Part shown: positions 34,062 through 43,266 of the stretch, one piece after another | How positions within the stretch are numbered: position 1 is the first letter of the stretch | Layout of the letters: each line of letters opens with the position of its first letter | Source: Arachidicoccus rhizosphaerae | GTDB lineage: Bacteria; Bacteroidota; Bacteroidia; Chitinophagales; Chitinophagaceae | DNA length: 64,000 nt | Direction of reading: 5' to 3' | NCBI RefSeq assembly: GCF_900107765.1 | Contig: NZ_FNQY01000009.1 | Coordinates: forward strand, 62,001 to 126,000 | Position numbers and translations under genes: made by a program | The notes under the pieces: generated by a model | Database searches by the model: none | Told to the model about the DNA's origin: nothing | The model's input: only the letters and a program-made list of their open reading frames with translations

Positions 34062-34137
34062 TGTTCATAAGCCGGCCTGATAAGATTAGCGAAGGTATTA
34101 TTTAGGATTGGGGCCTCAAAGTTGCCCAGATAGTTGC

Positions 34138-34145
34138 TATCTTTG
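34138..34145 (+). promoter_or_regulatory. selU: -7 promoter box for selU (TATCTTTG)
   Basis: Matches TAnnTTTG and ends 7 bases before the ATG at 34153, so transcription would begin at or next to the start codon. No ideal -33 box is seen. Confidence 0.5.
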
Positions 34146-34152
34146 ATTTACC

Positions 34153-35241
34153 ATGATCCAGGTAATTCATATTGAAGACATTTTAAGGAAGGATAGCCCT
34201 TTTAAAGAGATTCCAATACTGGATATACGAAGCCCGAAAGAGTTTGCAAAGGGACATCTTCCAGGCGCAGTTTCATTCCCTTTATTTACGGATGAGCAAA
34301 GAAATGTTGTTGGTACGATCTATCATCAGCAGGGAAGACAAGCCGCTATTTTGCAGGGGTTTGATATTACCGGACCCAAATGGTCAGGGTTTATTAGATC
34401 TGCCCTGGAGGAAGCTCCGAATCAAAAGGTAATTGTGCATTGCTGGCGTGGTGGAATGCGCAGTGAAGCTTTGGCCTGGGCGTTAAACTTATATGGATTT
34501 GATGTCTTTGTTATTAAAGGAGGTTATAAAAGTTTTCGAAGGTGGTGTTATCGAATTTTTGGCAGCTCGATAAATTTGATCGCCCTTTCCGGTAAAACCG
34601 GAGCAAATAAGACTGGTTTGCTGCGTTATATGGCTAATCAGCACTATCAGGTGCTGGATCTGGAGGCCTTGGCCTGCCATCAGGGGTCAGCGTATGGGAG
34701 CATGGGAATGCTGATACAACCCTCGCAGGAACAATTTGAGAATAATCTGGCTATTTGTTTAAATAATTTCGAATCAGATGTTCCCGTATGGGTAGAAGAT
34801 GAGAGTATGACCATTGGGCGTGTTGCCATCCCCCGGACGTTATGGTTAAAACTATGCTCCGCCCCAGTTCTGGAACTGGATGTCCCTTTGGAGAGCCGCA
34901 TGGAAGTATTGTACCCTCAATATGGTTTACTGGATAAGCAGTTTTTGAAGGAGGCAACCTTGAAGATAAAAAAAAGATTGGGCCCGGATCAGACCAGGGC
35001 CGCAATTGCAGATATCGAAAACGGCGAAATGCGGAGTTTTATTCGTCGAGTATTAGGTTATTATGATAAAGCATATCAAAAGAGCAAAATACCATTTCAA
35101 GAGAGGAAATGGGCAGAAGTACTGAAAATTGATAATCCCAAAGATTTACCCACGGTTGTTAAATTACTTCTAGAGGCGGCGGTTGATCACAATAGTCTGT
35201 TGTTGCCAAAAATGATTAAGAAAGACCAAACAGAGAAATGA
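34153..35241 (+). CDS. selU: tRNA 2-selenouridine synthase (SelU/MnmH)
   Basis: A 362-residue enzyme that replaces sulfur by selenium in 2-thiouridine at the tRNA wobble position, using selenophosphate. An N-terminal rhodanese domain (residues 5-130) has DIRSPKEFAKGHLPGAVSFP and the catalytic Cys97 in HCWRGGMRS, the same number as in E. coli. A P-loop domain follows at residue 147: GKTGANKT, in which Asn152 stands where the Walker A Gly is expected, an oddity. QGSAYGSMG and VWVEDESMTIG are also typical. selD follows 45 bases on, supplying the selenium donor. Confidence 0.92.
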   Translation: MIQVIHIEDILRKDSPFKEIPILDIRSPKEFAKGHLPGAVSFPLFTDEQRNVVGTIYHQQGRQAAILQGFDITGPKWSGFIRSALEEAPNQKVIVHCWRGGMRSEALAWALNLYGFDVFVIKGGYKSFRRWCYRIFGSSINLIALSGKTGANKTGLLRYMANQHYQVLDLEALACHQGSAYGSMGMLIQPSQEQFENNLAICLNNFESDVPVWVEDESMTIGRVAIPRTLWLKLCSAPVLELDVPLESRMEVLYPQYGLLDKQFLKEATLKIKKRLGPDQTRAAIADIENGEMRSFIRRVLGYYDKAYQKSKIPFQERKWAEVLKIDNPKDLPTVVKLLLEAAVDHNSLLLPKMIKKDQTEK

Positions 35242-35286
35242 AATCAGTTTGGATAGGATAGGAGAAACCGTGTAATTATATAAATA

Positions 35287-36480
35287 ATGGCTAAAATGAT
35301 AATAGCTGATAATAAACACCCAGGGGATAATATAACTGGTAAAACGGCAACTGATGAAACTCAGGACTCTTCCACGCCAATCAGACTTACAGCTTTTTCG
35401 CATGGAGCGGGTTGTGGCTGCAAGATAAGCCCGGCAGTTTTGGATGCTATATTGCCGAAAGATCAGAAGACGGCATTAAAAGATGCCAGGTTGCTTGTTG
35501 GCAATCATCAAAGGGATGATGCTGCTGTTTGGCAGATAGATGAAAGCCAATCCTTGATTGCCACAACGGATTTTTTTATGCCCATAGTGGATGACCCTTT
35601 TGATTTTGGTAGAGTGGCTGCGGCAAATGCGATCAGCGATGTTTATGCTATGGGAGGGCGTCCTGTCTTGGCACTTGCCATTTTGGGATGGCCTGTAAAA
35701 TTATTACCTATTGAATTAGCAGGAAAGGTGTTGGATGGGGCCAGAGAAGTCTGCAGAGAAGCTGGCATTACGCTGGCCGGCGGCCATAGTATAGATACAC
35801 CAGAACCCATTTTCGGGCTGGCAGTAAATGGACTTATCCAGACACGCCATTTAAAAATGAACCAGACTGCCGAACCGGACTGTCGCTTATATTTAACCAA
35901 GCCATTGGGGGTGGGGATTTTATCCACTGCGCAGAAAAAAGGACTGGTCCGCCCACAGGACAGTGCAGCTGCATTACGCAATATGACAAGTCTAAATAAA
36001 ATAGGGGCTTTGTTGGGGGAAATGGAAGCGGTTAGGGCTATGACCGATGTTACAGGTTTTGGACTGCTGGGACATTTGAAAGAAGTCTGTCAGGCCAGTA
36101 ATATAAATGCTGTCATTGAATTTGAGAATGTTCCAGTGCTTGATAACCTGGACTTTTATCTGGAACAAGGAGCCGTGCCGGGAGGGACGAAGCGTAACTG
36201 GGATAGCTATGGCAGATTTATCGGTAATATAACTGAAAGACAAAAGCAGATTCTGGCTGACCCTCAGACAAGTGGAGGATTGCTGGTAGTGGTACGAAAT
36301 AAACGGGAAGATATCGCATTATTTGAAGAGCTGCTCAGCCGTGAAGGAATAAATATATGGCCTGTTGGCAGGACTGTTTTCAGAAGTCAGGCCGTCAGCG
36401 TAAATCCCGATATAAAGCTTGATCAGGAAAATGCAGGTGTCCCAACTGCCTTTAACCAACCTTATATCAGGATTGAATAG
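35287..36480 (+). CDS. selD: Selenide, water dikinase (selenophosphate synthase)
   Basis: A 397-residue ATP enzyme that makes selenophosphate. The active-site segment FSHGAGCGCKISP holds Cys43 and Lys46; the equivalent of E. coli Cys17 is a Cys, not selenocysteine. TTDFFMPIVDDPFDFGRVAA and ISDVYAMGGRPVLALAILGW are ATP-binding signatures; DVTGFGLLGHL and ADPQTSGGLLV follow. The N-terminus is some 26 residues longer than in E. coli. Paired with selU, it probably serves tRNA selenation; no selA, selB or tRNA-Sec is in the window. Confidence 0.94.
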   Translation: MAKMIIADNKHPGDNITGKTATDETQDSSTPIRLTAFSHGAGCGCKISPAVLDAILPKDQKTALKDARLLVGNHQRDDAAVWQIDESQSLIATTDFFMPIVDDPFDFGRVAAANAISDVYAMGGRPVLALAILGWPVKLLPIELAGKVLDGAREVCREAGITLAGGHSIDTPEPIFGLAVNGLIQTRHLKMNQTAEPDCRLYLTKPLGVGILSTAQKKGLVRPQDSAAALRNMTSLNKIGALLGEMEAVRAMTDVTGFGLLGHLKEVCQASNINAVIEFENVPVLDNLDFYLEQGAVPGGTKRNWDSYGRFIGNITERQKQILADPQTSGGLLVVVRNKREDIALFEELLSREGINIWPVGRTVFRSQAVSVNPDIKLDQENAGVPTAFNQPYIRIE

Positions 36481-36491
36481 GCTTGGCTTAT

Positions 36492-38714
36492 TTATTTGTC
36501 CGAATCCTTTGGTTGATTGTCTTCTTGTTTGGCGCCGTCTTTTCTGAACAGATTACCAATGAGGTTGGACGTTTTTTCTGCGACCTTCCGACCTTCCGTG
36601 AAAACATCCAGAATAGTTCCTTCTTCATGATGTAAATCCGTGAGTTTTGAATAGGTGATTTTTTGTTGCGGGTATAAAAGGATATAACTGAATTTTGCAA
36701 AATATTTATTCAGGTAATAAGAGGTTTTTGCCAATTTAGCATGGTAAGAGCTATAACCTGGTCTGGAGATAACAACAATAAATAAGTCATTAGGCTGTAA
36801 CTCTCTACTCAGAATTAAGAAGTCATCCCAATCTTCCCAGTTTTCAAAATTGATGGTTAGCGGCTTGGCGGAAGCATGATTGATCGACTCTAAAGTGTCT
36901 TTAATAGTGCTGTTGCAATATATGGTCAAAGGCAATCCGCTTTCTTTAGAAATGGTCAGCACTTTACTGACCCAGTGATTGAATCCTTCTTCCCACTCCG
37001 CATGTTTGTTTACGACGACTACGATTCTGGCCAGCGTATTGAAAGGCTGAACAGAGTGATGTACGAATACGGTTTGTTCCGTATGACCTAAAATTTGATC
37101 GGTAGTTATCCCAATCTGGCTCTTTTTACTCCCTGATTGCGTCACCCCAATAATAATATCCGTAATTAAATGTTCCTTGATGGTAAACAAAATGCCTTTG
37201 GAAACACTCTGGTCATAGCGGATAATAGGGGTGATGACCGTATCGGACCCTGCCGCCTGTTCCAAGGCGGTTTTCATCATTTTTTCTGATTCTTTACGCT
37301 TGGATTCATCATCGTTTTGTTCTTCCACGACATGTAAGGCAAAGCGCTCGGGTGCTTCTTTGCGGGTATTCATCATGAGTGCCAGATCGACCAGATCGCT
37401 TACGGTGTCCGGTTCATCAAAACAGATGAGTACCTTGTCTTTATCTTCGGTGGATTCTTCAGTATTAGCCGTTAGTTCAGCATCTGCAATTCTTTTGGAG
37501 GCCTTTTCCACAATCAGCGAACTGACGGTACAAGTCACAAGGATCGTCAGGATGCTACCGTTTAAGATATCTTCATTAAGCAAGCGGATGGGGGTGCCGT
37601 CAGGGGCTTCCCCTAAAATAACATTATAGCCCACTAATACGGTAGCCAGTGTCGCAGCCGCCTGAGCCATGCTCAGTCCTCCGATCATGCGTCGTTGGTC
37701 TTTACTTAATTTAAATGATTTTTGTGTAAACCAGGCTGCACCTATTTTACCTAGAATGACAACGGCTATCATTACAGCCCCCACCTTCAACCCTCCCAGG
37801 CTGCTGAATAATACTTTCACATTGACCAGCATGCCGACACCTACCAGAAAAAAAGGTATAAAGATGGCATTCCCTACAAAACCGATACGGTTCATAAGGG
37901 CAGAATTATGCGGAATGAATTTATTGAGCGCAAGCCCTGTGATGAATGCTCCGACAATCGCTTCAATACCGGCTGCTTCGGCCAGAAATCCACCTAAGAA
38001 TACCATTGCCAGCACAAATATGTATTGACCGATACTGTCTTCATAATGCTTAAAGAACCACCGGGCAATCAATGGGAAGATGAAAATGATGATAAACGCA
38101 AAAACAATCATGGAGATGGACAGATTTAACCAGAAACTGCTACCAATTTCCCCCTGAGACATGCCCACAATAACTGCTAAGACCAATAAGGCAAGTATAT
38201 CTGTAATCATCGTCCCGCCTATGGTAATGGTGACGGATGGGTCAGTGTTAATGCCGTATCTGCTGGCAATAGGGTAGGCCAGCAGTGTGTGTGAAGCCAT
38301 CATGGAAGCAAATAATATGGAAGTCGTCATTGAATATCCCAGAATATAATAACCGCCAATAGTTCCCAGGATCATAGGGAGGCAGAAGGTGAAAAGACCA
38401 AACAATAAACTTCTGAATTTATTCTTATTAAATTCCACCAGGTCTATTTCCAGACCTGCCAGAAACATAATATATAGTAATCCTACGGTTCCAAACAACA
38501 CAATGCTGCTGTCTCGTAGTAATAAATTGAATCCGTAAGGCCCTACGATGACGCCGGCTATGATAAGTCCGATGATATGAGGGATTTTAATTCGGTTCAG
38601 TAGTATCGGTGCAAATAAAATGATAAATAATACCAGGGAAAATATGATTACCGGGTTGGTGAGTGGTAGTGTAAAATCTAATGCGGTTATTAGGGTCATA
38701 ACATTGTTTTTCAA
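36492..38714 (-). CDS. CPA2-family cation/proton antiporter with UspA-like tail
   Basis: A 740-residue membrane protein. Residues 14-410 form the Na+/H+ exchanger domain with about 12 helices (LLNRIKIPHIIGLIIAGVIV, FLAGLEIDLVEF, GGFLAEAAGIEAIVGAFITG, AQAAATLATVLVGYNV). The C-terminal 300 residues are soluble, with a universal-stress-like fold (KVLICFDEPDTVSDLVDLAL...), probably regulatory. It exchanges K+ or Na+ for protons at the inner membrane. It converges with selD (11-base gap) and lies 25 bases after a lipoprotein gene on the same strand. Confidence 0.9.
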   Translation of the reverse strand: MKNNVMTLITALDFTLPLTNPVIIFSLVLFIILFAPILLNRIKIPHIIGLIIAGVIVGPYGFNLLLRDSSIVLFGTVGLLYIMFLAGLEIDLVEFNKNKFRSLLFGLFTFCLPMILGTIGGYYILGYSMTTSILFASMMASHTLLAYPIASRYGINTDPSVTITIGGTMITDILALLVLAVIVGMSQGEIGSSFWLNLSISMIVFAFIIIFIFPLIARWFFKHYEDSIGQYIFVLAMVFLGGFLAEAAGIEAIVGAFITGLALNKFIPHNSALMNRIGFVGNAIFIPFFLVGVGMLVNVKVLFSSLGGLKVGAVMIAVVILGKIGAAWFTQKSFKLSKDQRRMIGGLSMAQAAATLATVLVGYNVILGEAPDGTPIRLLNEDILNGSILTILVTCTVSSLIVEKASKRIADAELTANTEESTEDKDKVLICFDEPDTVSDLVDLALMMNTRKEAPERFALHVVEEQNDDESKRKESEKMMKTALEQAAGSDTVITPIIRYDQSVSKGILFTIKEHLITDIIIGVTQSGSKKSQIGITTDQILGHTEQTVFVHHSVQPFNTLARIVVVVNKHAEWEEGFNHWVSKVLTISKESGLPLTIYCNSTIKDTLESINHASAKPLTINFENWEDWDDFLILSRELQPNDLFIVVISRPGYSSYHAKLAKTSYYLNKYFAKFSYILLYPQQKITYSKLTDLHHEEGTILDVFTEGRKVAEKTSNLIGNLFRKDGAKQEDNQPKDSDK

Positions 38715-38739
38715 TGAATGTCAAAGGGTTAGCTCAGGA

Positions 38740-39321
38740 TTAGTGCTTTTTAAGGGTCATGTTATATATTATCTGACAATCCGGACGTATAATCGTTCTT
38801 TTACCTGTCATGGATAATGAATCATTGGACTGTCTTAAATAGACATTTATCTGTGCACCTACGTCCGCTGTAATGTCGGCGGTCTGCGCGGATAATTGTA
38901 AAATTCCATCCTGGTATTTTCCAATATACACCCGGCTGAGAATGTTTTTTGCGTATGCTTGTGCAATAACCGAGCCTCCGGTAAGCGTAAAAGTCCAGCT
39001 TTCGGTCTTGGTATCTCCTACCGCTGAACCGGAACAGGTCGCCTGTGTACAGTTCATGGTGACATCCCATTTTCCTGTAAGTTCCGGGAATTGGATCTTG
39101 AGAGAGTCCTCTTTAATATGGGCGCTATCCATGCTCTTGGACAGTTCATTTAATTTCGCCTCTTTAAGTGCCAATTCATTTGCTTTCAGAACTAGTTCTT
39201 GTTGTTGTTGAATGAGCTGTTTTTGCTGGGCTGCCAGCTTTTGTTCCCGTTCTGCCTGGCCACAACCTGCCAGCAGTATAAAACTGAATGTCAGAAATAT
39301 AAAAGTAATTTGATGACGCAT
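38740..39321 (-). CDS. Lipoprotein with coiled-coil N-terminus
   Basis: A 193-residue lipoprotein: signal RHQITFIFLTFSFILLAGCG with lipobox LAGC. A Gln/Glu/Lys-rich coiled coil at residues 22-65 (QKLAAQQKQLIQQQQELVLK) follows, then a beta-rich domain starting LTGKWDVTMNCTQATCSGSA and ending CQIIYNMTLKKH. The C-terminal domain looks lipocalin-like or FABP-like but no family is certain. It is immediately upstream of the antiporter gene and may share its transcript. Confidence 0.75.
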   Translation of the reverse strand: MRHQITFIFLTFSFILLAGCGQAEREQKLAAQQKQLIQQQQELVLKANELALKEAKLNELSKSMDSAHIKEDSLKIQFPELTGKWDVTMNCTQATCSGSAVGDTKTESWTFTLTGGSVIAQAYAKNILSRVYIGKYQDGILQLSAQTADITADVGAQINVYLRQSNDSLSMTGKRTIIRPDCQIIYNMTLKKH

Positions 39322-39531
39322 ATTATAATGAACAATTAAAAGGGTTATCTGTTTTGCACTTTAAATATAAGTAATTTTTTTGAATGCCCTTTATGCACTG
39401 AAAATGGGATTAACATCCAAAAGCGTGCAAATGAAAGAAAAAAAATCCACCATTCAAGGTTACTTATTGAAAAATTCAAAAAATGTAACGATGTGCGGTG
39501 GATGAAAGAAGTGTATAAACAAATACTAATG

Positions 39532-41829
39532 CTAAAAGGAAAAGCTGATGCTGGCTGTATAATTCCTTGGTGGCATTGGATTTCCCGATCCGGAATAATA
39601 CTTTTGATTAGATAAATTATTGAGCCGAATGCCAACCTGCGTTTGGCCAAAATGGTAGCCGGCTGTTGCATTTAACAGTAAGTAGGCCGGGATTTCAGTA
39701 CGGTTATATACATCTGTATAAGCCATGTCTACGTAGTTGCCCCCGGTACCAACGGAAAAATAATGATTTTTATGGAAGGGTATTGTGTAGTTTATCCAGA
39801 GATTGCCAATGTTTTTGGGTGCATTGGCGGCTAAATTTCCCTGATAATTACTGGATTTCGTGTATTTGTTTTCATTATAGCCATAGCCCAATAATATGTT
39901 GAGTTTGTCAGTGGGGGAGGCTTTAAATTCCAATTCCAGTCCCTTGCTTTGTTGCTTCCCATCTTGTGAATTGAAAAATCCTTGTTCATCATACAGGTTG
40001 GCATTGTGGATTTTTATATCATAAATGCTTAAAGTGGCGGAATAACGTTGATCTGGGGCATCCCACTTGATCCCTCCCTCGTATTGTGTAGCATGAATTG
40101 GATCTAATTTGACTACGGATCCGTCACTTTTATTGGCGGTGTTTTGATTGCTAAAGCCATCTGTATAGTTAACAAATATAGAGAACTCGTCTTTAATGGG
40201 TTGATACACAATGCCTAGTTTTGGAGAAAAGGCTGTCTGACTGTAGGGGGTATTTAAAGTGTAATGGTAATGGTCAGCCCGGAGGCTAAGCATGGCCATC
40301 CATTGAGCAGATAAGTACATTAAATCAGAAACGTAAGCTGCATATCTGCTGGCCGTCCATGTGTTAGCTGCAGCGAAACTTGGGCGTTCCGCTATGAATT
40401 TATCAACTTTTTTACGCATTATAGGAGTGAAATTATTGATATTGGCTGTGTCGTAGTTTGTAGAATAACCTGCATAATTGAAACTAGTGGATACGTATTC
40501 AATGCCTGTTACTATTTTATTTTTTAAACCTAACAAATTAAACTTTCCTGTAAAATTCTGCTGGATATTGACTGAACTGTAATTGTAATCATAATCATAC
40601 ACTAATCTCCTGATACTGTCCTTACTAAGATAATAATTGTACGCAAAATAATTATGATCTACAGAAGAATTGAGCGCACCTATAACTGTGGAAGATTTCC
40701 AGTTTTTATCTAGTTGATATTCACTGGTAATGGTGGTATTCTGGCGGATGAGATTTGATTTCATATCATCATCATAAAAAGATTTTTTATAGAGAGGAAC
40801 ATCTTTAACACTTTGGTAGTAGCTGTCGAAACTTTGCCAGGGGGTGGGCGTTTTCTCCGAGCTGTACAGTTCAAATTCCGCTATAATCTGCCATTTTTCC
40901 GAGGCTGTATAACTGAAGCTTGGAGATAAACTATAAATATTGCTATGCCCAAAATCCTGAAAGGTTTTTTCACGATCAGCAGCAGCGTTCATCCGGAATA
41001 AGAACCTTTTGGAGGAATCTAAGGGGTGATTGTAATCCAGTGTAGCCCTGTTTAACCCCCAGGAGCCGGTTGTAAAACTAAGGCGGGTTGCAGGCTCCCT
41101 TTCCGGTCTTTTGGTTACCAGATTAACTGCGCCTCCGTATGAAGCGGCTCCCTGATAAAGGGTGCCTGCCGGCCCTTTCAGCACTTCAATCCTTTCCAGA
41201 TTAGAAGGCTCATAACTTGTAAAATATGATGGTACACTGGTGCCGTTTCTTGCATTAACGTAGGTCGTAAATCCTCTGGATGTAATGGAGAAATAACCTC
41301 CTGCGCTGTTGTTAGGAACAACGCCTGCAACATTTTGCATAGCCTGGTCAATAGTTGTGATTTGTTGCTGGTCAATAAGCGTATGACTTATTACATTATA
41401 AACTTGTGGGTTTTCAAGGTTTTTTAGAGGCATGCGGGCAACAAATACACTTTTATTGTCGGGTAGTAAATTGGTATGAACGGTAACTGTTTTTAGTGGG
41501 GATGTTGTGTCTTTAAGGACGATGTTTAAATGGAAGCTATCTTCTGAAGAATTGAGTAGTAATATGTGTCTGTTTTGTTTATAGCCAGCCGCACTAATTA
41601 CTAAAGTGTCTTTACAGGGATGTAATATTTTCAGGTTAAACAACCCCTGCTGGTTGCTGAGGGTATATATATTTTGATGAATAAGATGAACCGATACTGC
41701 GGCAATAGGGTGACCTTCTTCGGAAATAATTTGCCCTGAAATTTGTTTTTGACTGATAGCTATATGGCTGGATAGAAGGCATAACAAAGACAGGAACAAT
41801 TTGAGATTGTTCTTTTTTGAATAAAACAT
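39532..41829 (-). CDS. TonB-dependent siderophore receptor
   Basis: A 765-residue outer-membrane receptor. A signal peptide (residues 1-26) is followed by a CarboxypepD_reg-like domain (about 28-110: QISGQIISEEGHPIAAVSVH), a plug (about 120-235: VISHTLIDQQQITTIDQAMQ, GSVxS-type RGF..YVNARNG, RIEVLKGPAGTLYQGAASYG, GGAVNLVTKRP) and a 22-strand barrel ending in the aromatic tail NYTASISFSF. Plug and end signatures match ferric-siderophore receptors. The substrate is unknown. No adjacent transporter or regulator is visible. Confidence 0.92.
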   Translation of the reverse strand: MFYSKKNNLKLFLSLLCLLSSHIAISQKQISGQIISEEGHPIAAVSVHLIHQNIYTLSNQQGLFNLKILHPCKDTLVISAAGYKQNRHILLLNSSEDSFHLNIVLKDTTSPLKTVTVHTNLLPDNKSVFVARMPLKNLENPQVYNVISHTLIDQQQITTIDQAMQNVAGVVPNNSAGGYFSITSRGFTTYVNARNGTSVPSYFTSYEPSNLERIEVLKGPAGTLYQGAASYGGAVNLVTKRPEREPATRLSFTTGSWGLNRATLDYNHPLDSSKRFLFRMNAAADREKTFQDFGHSNIYSLSPSFSYTASEKWQIIAEFELYSSEKTPTPWQSFDSYYQSVKDVPLYKKSFYDDDMKSNLIRQNTTITSEYQLDKNWKSSTVIGALNSSVDHNYFAYNYYLSKDSIRRLVYDYDYNYSSVNIQQNFTGKFNLLGLKNKIVTGIEYVSTSFNYAGYSTNYDTANINNFTPIMRKKVDKFIAERPSFAAANTWTASRYAAYVSDLMYLSAQWMAMLSLRADHYHYTLNTPYSQTAFSPKLGIVYQPIKDEFSIFVNYTDGFSNQNTANKSDGSVVKLDPIHATQYEGGIKWDAPDQRYSATLSIYDIKIHNANLYDEQGFFNSQDGKQQSKGLELEFKASPTDKLNILLGYGYNENKYTKSSNYQGNLAANAPKNIGNLWINYTIPFHKNHYFSVGTGGNYVDMAYTDVYNRTEIPAYLLLNATAGYHFGQTQVGIRLNNLSNQKYYSGSGNPMPPRNYTASISFSF

Positions 41830-41995
41830 GGTGATGGACTTTTTTTAAAATTGATGCAAAGGTGAACTAGCTCCTGCCGATTTTGTTAACGATATCTGGA
41901 AAAATTGGAACGATATCGGGAATTTTAATGGCTTTGGGGAAAGGGATTTAATGAATCAGCTATCAGTTGACTGAGTTTTGCCTTGAAAATTTTCG

Positions 41996-42003
41996 TATAT
42001 TTG
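41996..42003 (+). promoter_or_regulatory. -7 promoter box (TATATTTG)
   Basis: Matches TAnnTTTG, 46 bases before the ATG at 42050. A TTTG lies 15 bases upstream, shorter than ideal. Confidence 0.4.
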
Positions 42004-42049
42004 GTAAGGATACATTTAAGAATATGTCTTAATTTTAAACCTATTGCAA

Positions 42050-42337
42050 ATGGAAGCAAAATTGCAATTATTTGCGCTGACCAGATCAGGAGATGTGCGT
42101 GCGGAAGATGTCCTAATAGAGGAAGACCCAAGCGTGCCTAAACATCCCAGACTAGGATTTGCCAGACGATTTTTGCAGCATATTGTCTCTGATAATTATC
42201 CTGCCATTCTTATAGGAGATCAGTTTAAAGAAAATACCTTACTCTTTACCTTTAAAATACTGCATGTGCATATCACCAGAGCGGATCAATATGCCGGAGA
42301 AAAAAGAGTAGTGGTAACGGGGATGCTCATTGATTAA
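42050..42337 (+). CDS. Small conserved-looking protein of unknown function
   Basis: A 95-residue soluble protein, start at 42050 (MEAKLQLFALTRSGDVRAED); an in-frame ATG six bases upstream is less likely. Mixed alpha/beta with a basic middle (KHPRLGFARRFLQHIVSDNY) and C-terminal strands (LLFTFKILHVHIT, RVVVTGMLID). No family is recognised. It has its own promoter box and stands alone between oppositely oriented genes. Confidence 0.6.
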   Translation: MEAKLQLFALTRSGDVRAEDVLIEEDPSVPKHPRLGFARRFLQHIVSDNYPAILIGDQFKENTLLFTFKILHVHITRADQYAGEKRVVVTGMLID

Positions 42338-42351
42338 AGGAATGGATGGAA

Positions 42352-42386
42352 CAAAAAAGGAACCATTCTTGAAGAAAAATGGTTCC
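42352..42386 (-). terminator. Intrinsic terminator for the minus-strand gene
   Basis: GGAACCATT and AATGGTTCC are perfect arms; on the minus strand six T follow. It serves the gene ending at 42461. Confidence 0.75.
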
Positions 42387-42460
42387 AATACAAATGGATG
42401 AAACTTAATGGAATCGCCAAATTGGGGTTGCGTCTTCCTTAATGGACGATTTCAAGAACA

Positions 42461-42721
42461 TTAGGCATAAACTAGCCTTTGGTTTTGCAGCTTAACTTTA
42501 TGATGCAGTCTCAGACCACATTTATTGATGATTAAACTGCAATCAAAATTTCGTTTGCATAACTCGTCTTTTAGAACGGCGAGATAGACTTTTCGAATGG
42601 TGTTTCCACCCAGACACTTAACCTGCTTGTTGAAACGGTGGATTAATTCTTCATCCGGCAGATGATTAAATTCTGCTTTAAACAATAGCGCTTGTTCCTG
42701 TAATAAAACTTCGTAATTCAT
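42461..42721 (-). CDS. Small protein of unknown function
   Basis: An 86-residue soluble protein, mostly helical, with four Cys (VKCLGGN, DELCKRNFDCS, NKCGLRLH). The first 60 residues (YEVLLQEQALLFKAEFNHLP, DEELIHRFNKQV) are acidic helices, the last 25 basic. The spacing of the Cys residues does not match a known zinc site. It has its own terminator at 42352-42386. No family is recognised. Confidence 0.6.
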   Translation of the reverse strand: MNYEVLLQEQALLFKAEFNHLPDEELIHRFNKQVKCLGGNTIRKVYLAVLKDELCKRNFDCSLIINKCGLRLHHKVKLQNQRLVYA

Positions 42722-43211
42722 TGCAATAATTTTTTTGTAGTTAAAAAATATTGCATCAAAGAATGCTGCTTAAAACTTTTGGATACATTCAACTTTTTTG
42801 GTTTGTTTGACCCTCATCGTTTGACCACCGTAGCTTTTCTCGCTCGGTTGGCGTTAATTGTAATCGCTTAACTTCTTGATGCGGATACAAAAATAAGCGA
42901 CATCTGATTACTAGCCAAATAAATCTACTAAAATTGTAGACTAATGGCTTTTGAGTTGATTTAATTAATTGAATATTAAATATTTAGTAAATAAAAAAAA
43001 TATATTTTTACGTCTACCTAAATATGCTGAATTAAAAGAAAGGTACTATTTGAATAAAAAGCGTTGGGACATTTCAGTTATTGAATATGTCTGATTTAAT
43101 GGGATCTGTTACAGAGGCAATATAAATAATATGCCAGACAGCTGGTGTAAATGCATTAAAGTGAGTGATATAGTTTTCTGAAAATTATATGGGATGGAAT
43201 GCAAAAGACCC
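42722..43211. other. AT-rich intergenic region
   Basis: No gene, tRNA or strong hairpin seen. I looked for a biotin-type operator before bioB and found no clear inverted repeat. Confidence 0.5.
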
Positions 43212-43219
43212 TACATTTG
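43212..43219 (+). promoter_or_regulatory. bioB: -7 promoter box for bioB (TACATTTG)
   Basis: Matches TAnnTTTG and lies 47 bases before the preferred bioB start at 43267. Confidence 0.45.
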
Positions 43220-43266
43220 TTGCTTAACAATTGGAATATCTTGGCGATATTCTTAAAGCTAATTTT

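Noticed and set aside
42722-43266. Possible biotin-responsive operator or riboswitch before bioB
   Set aside because: No inverted repeat or conserved switch core could be identified.
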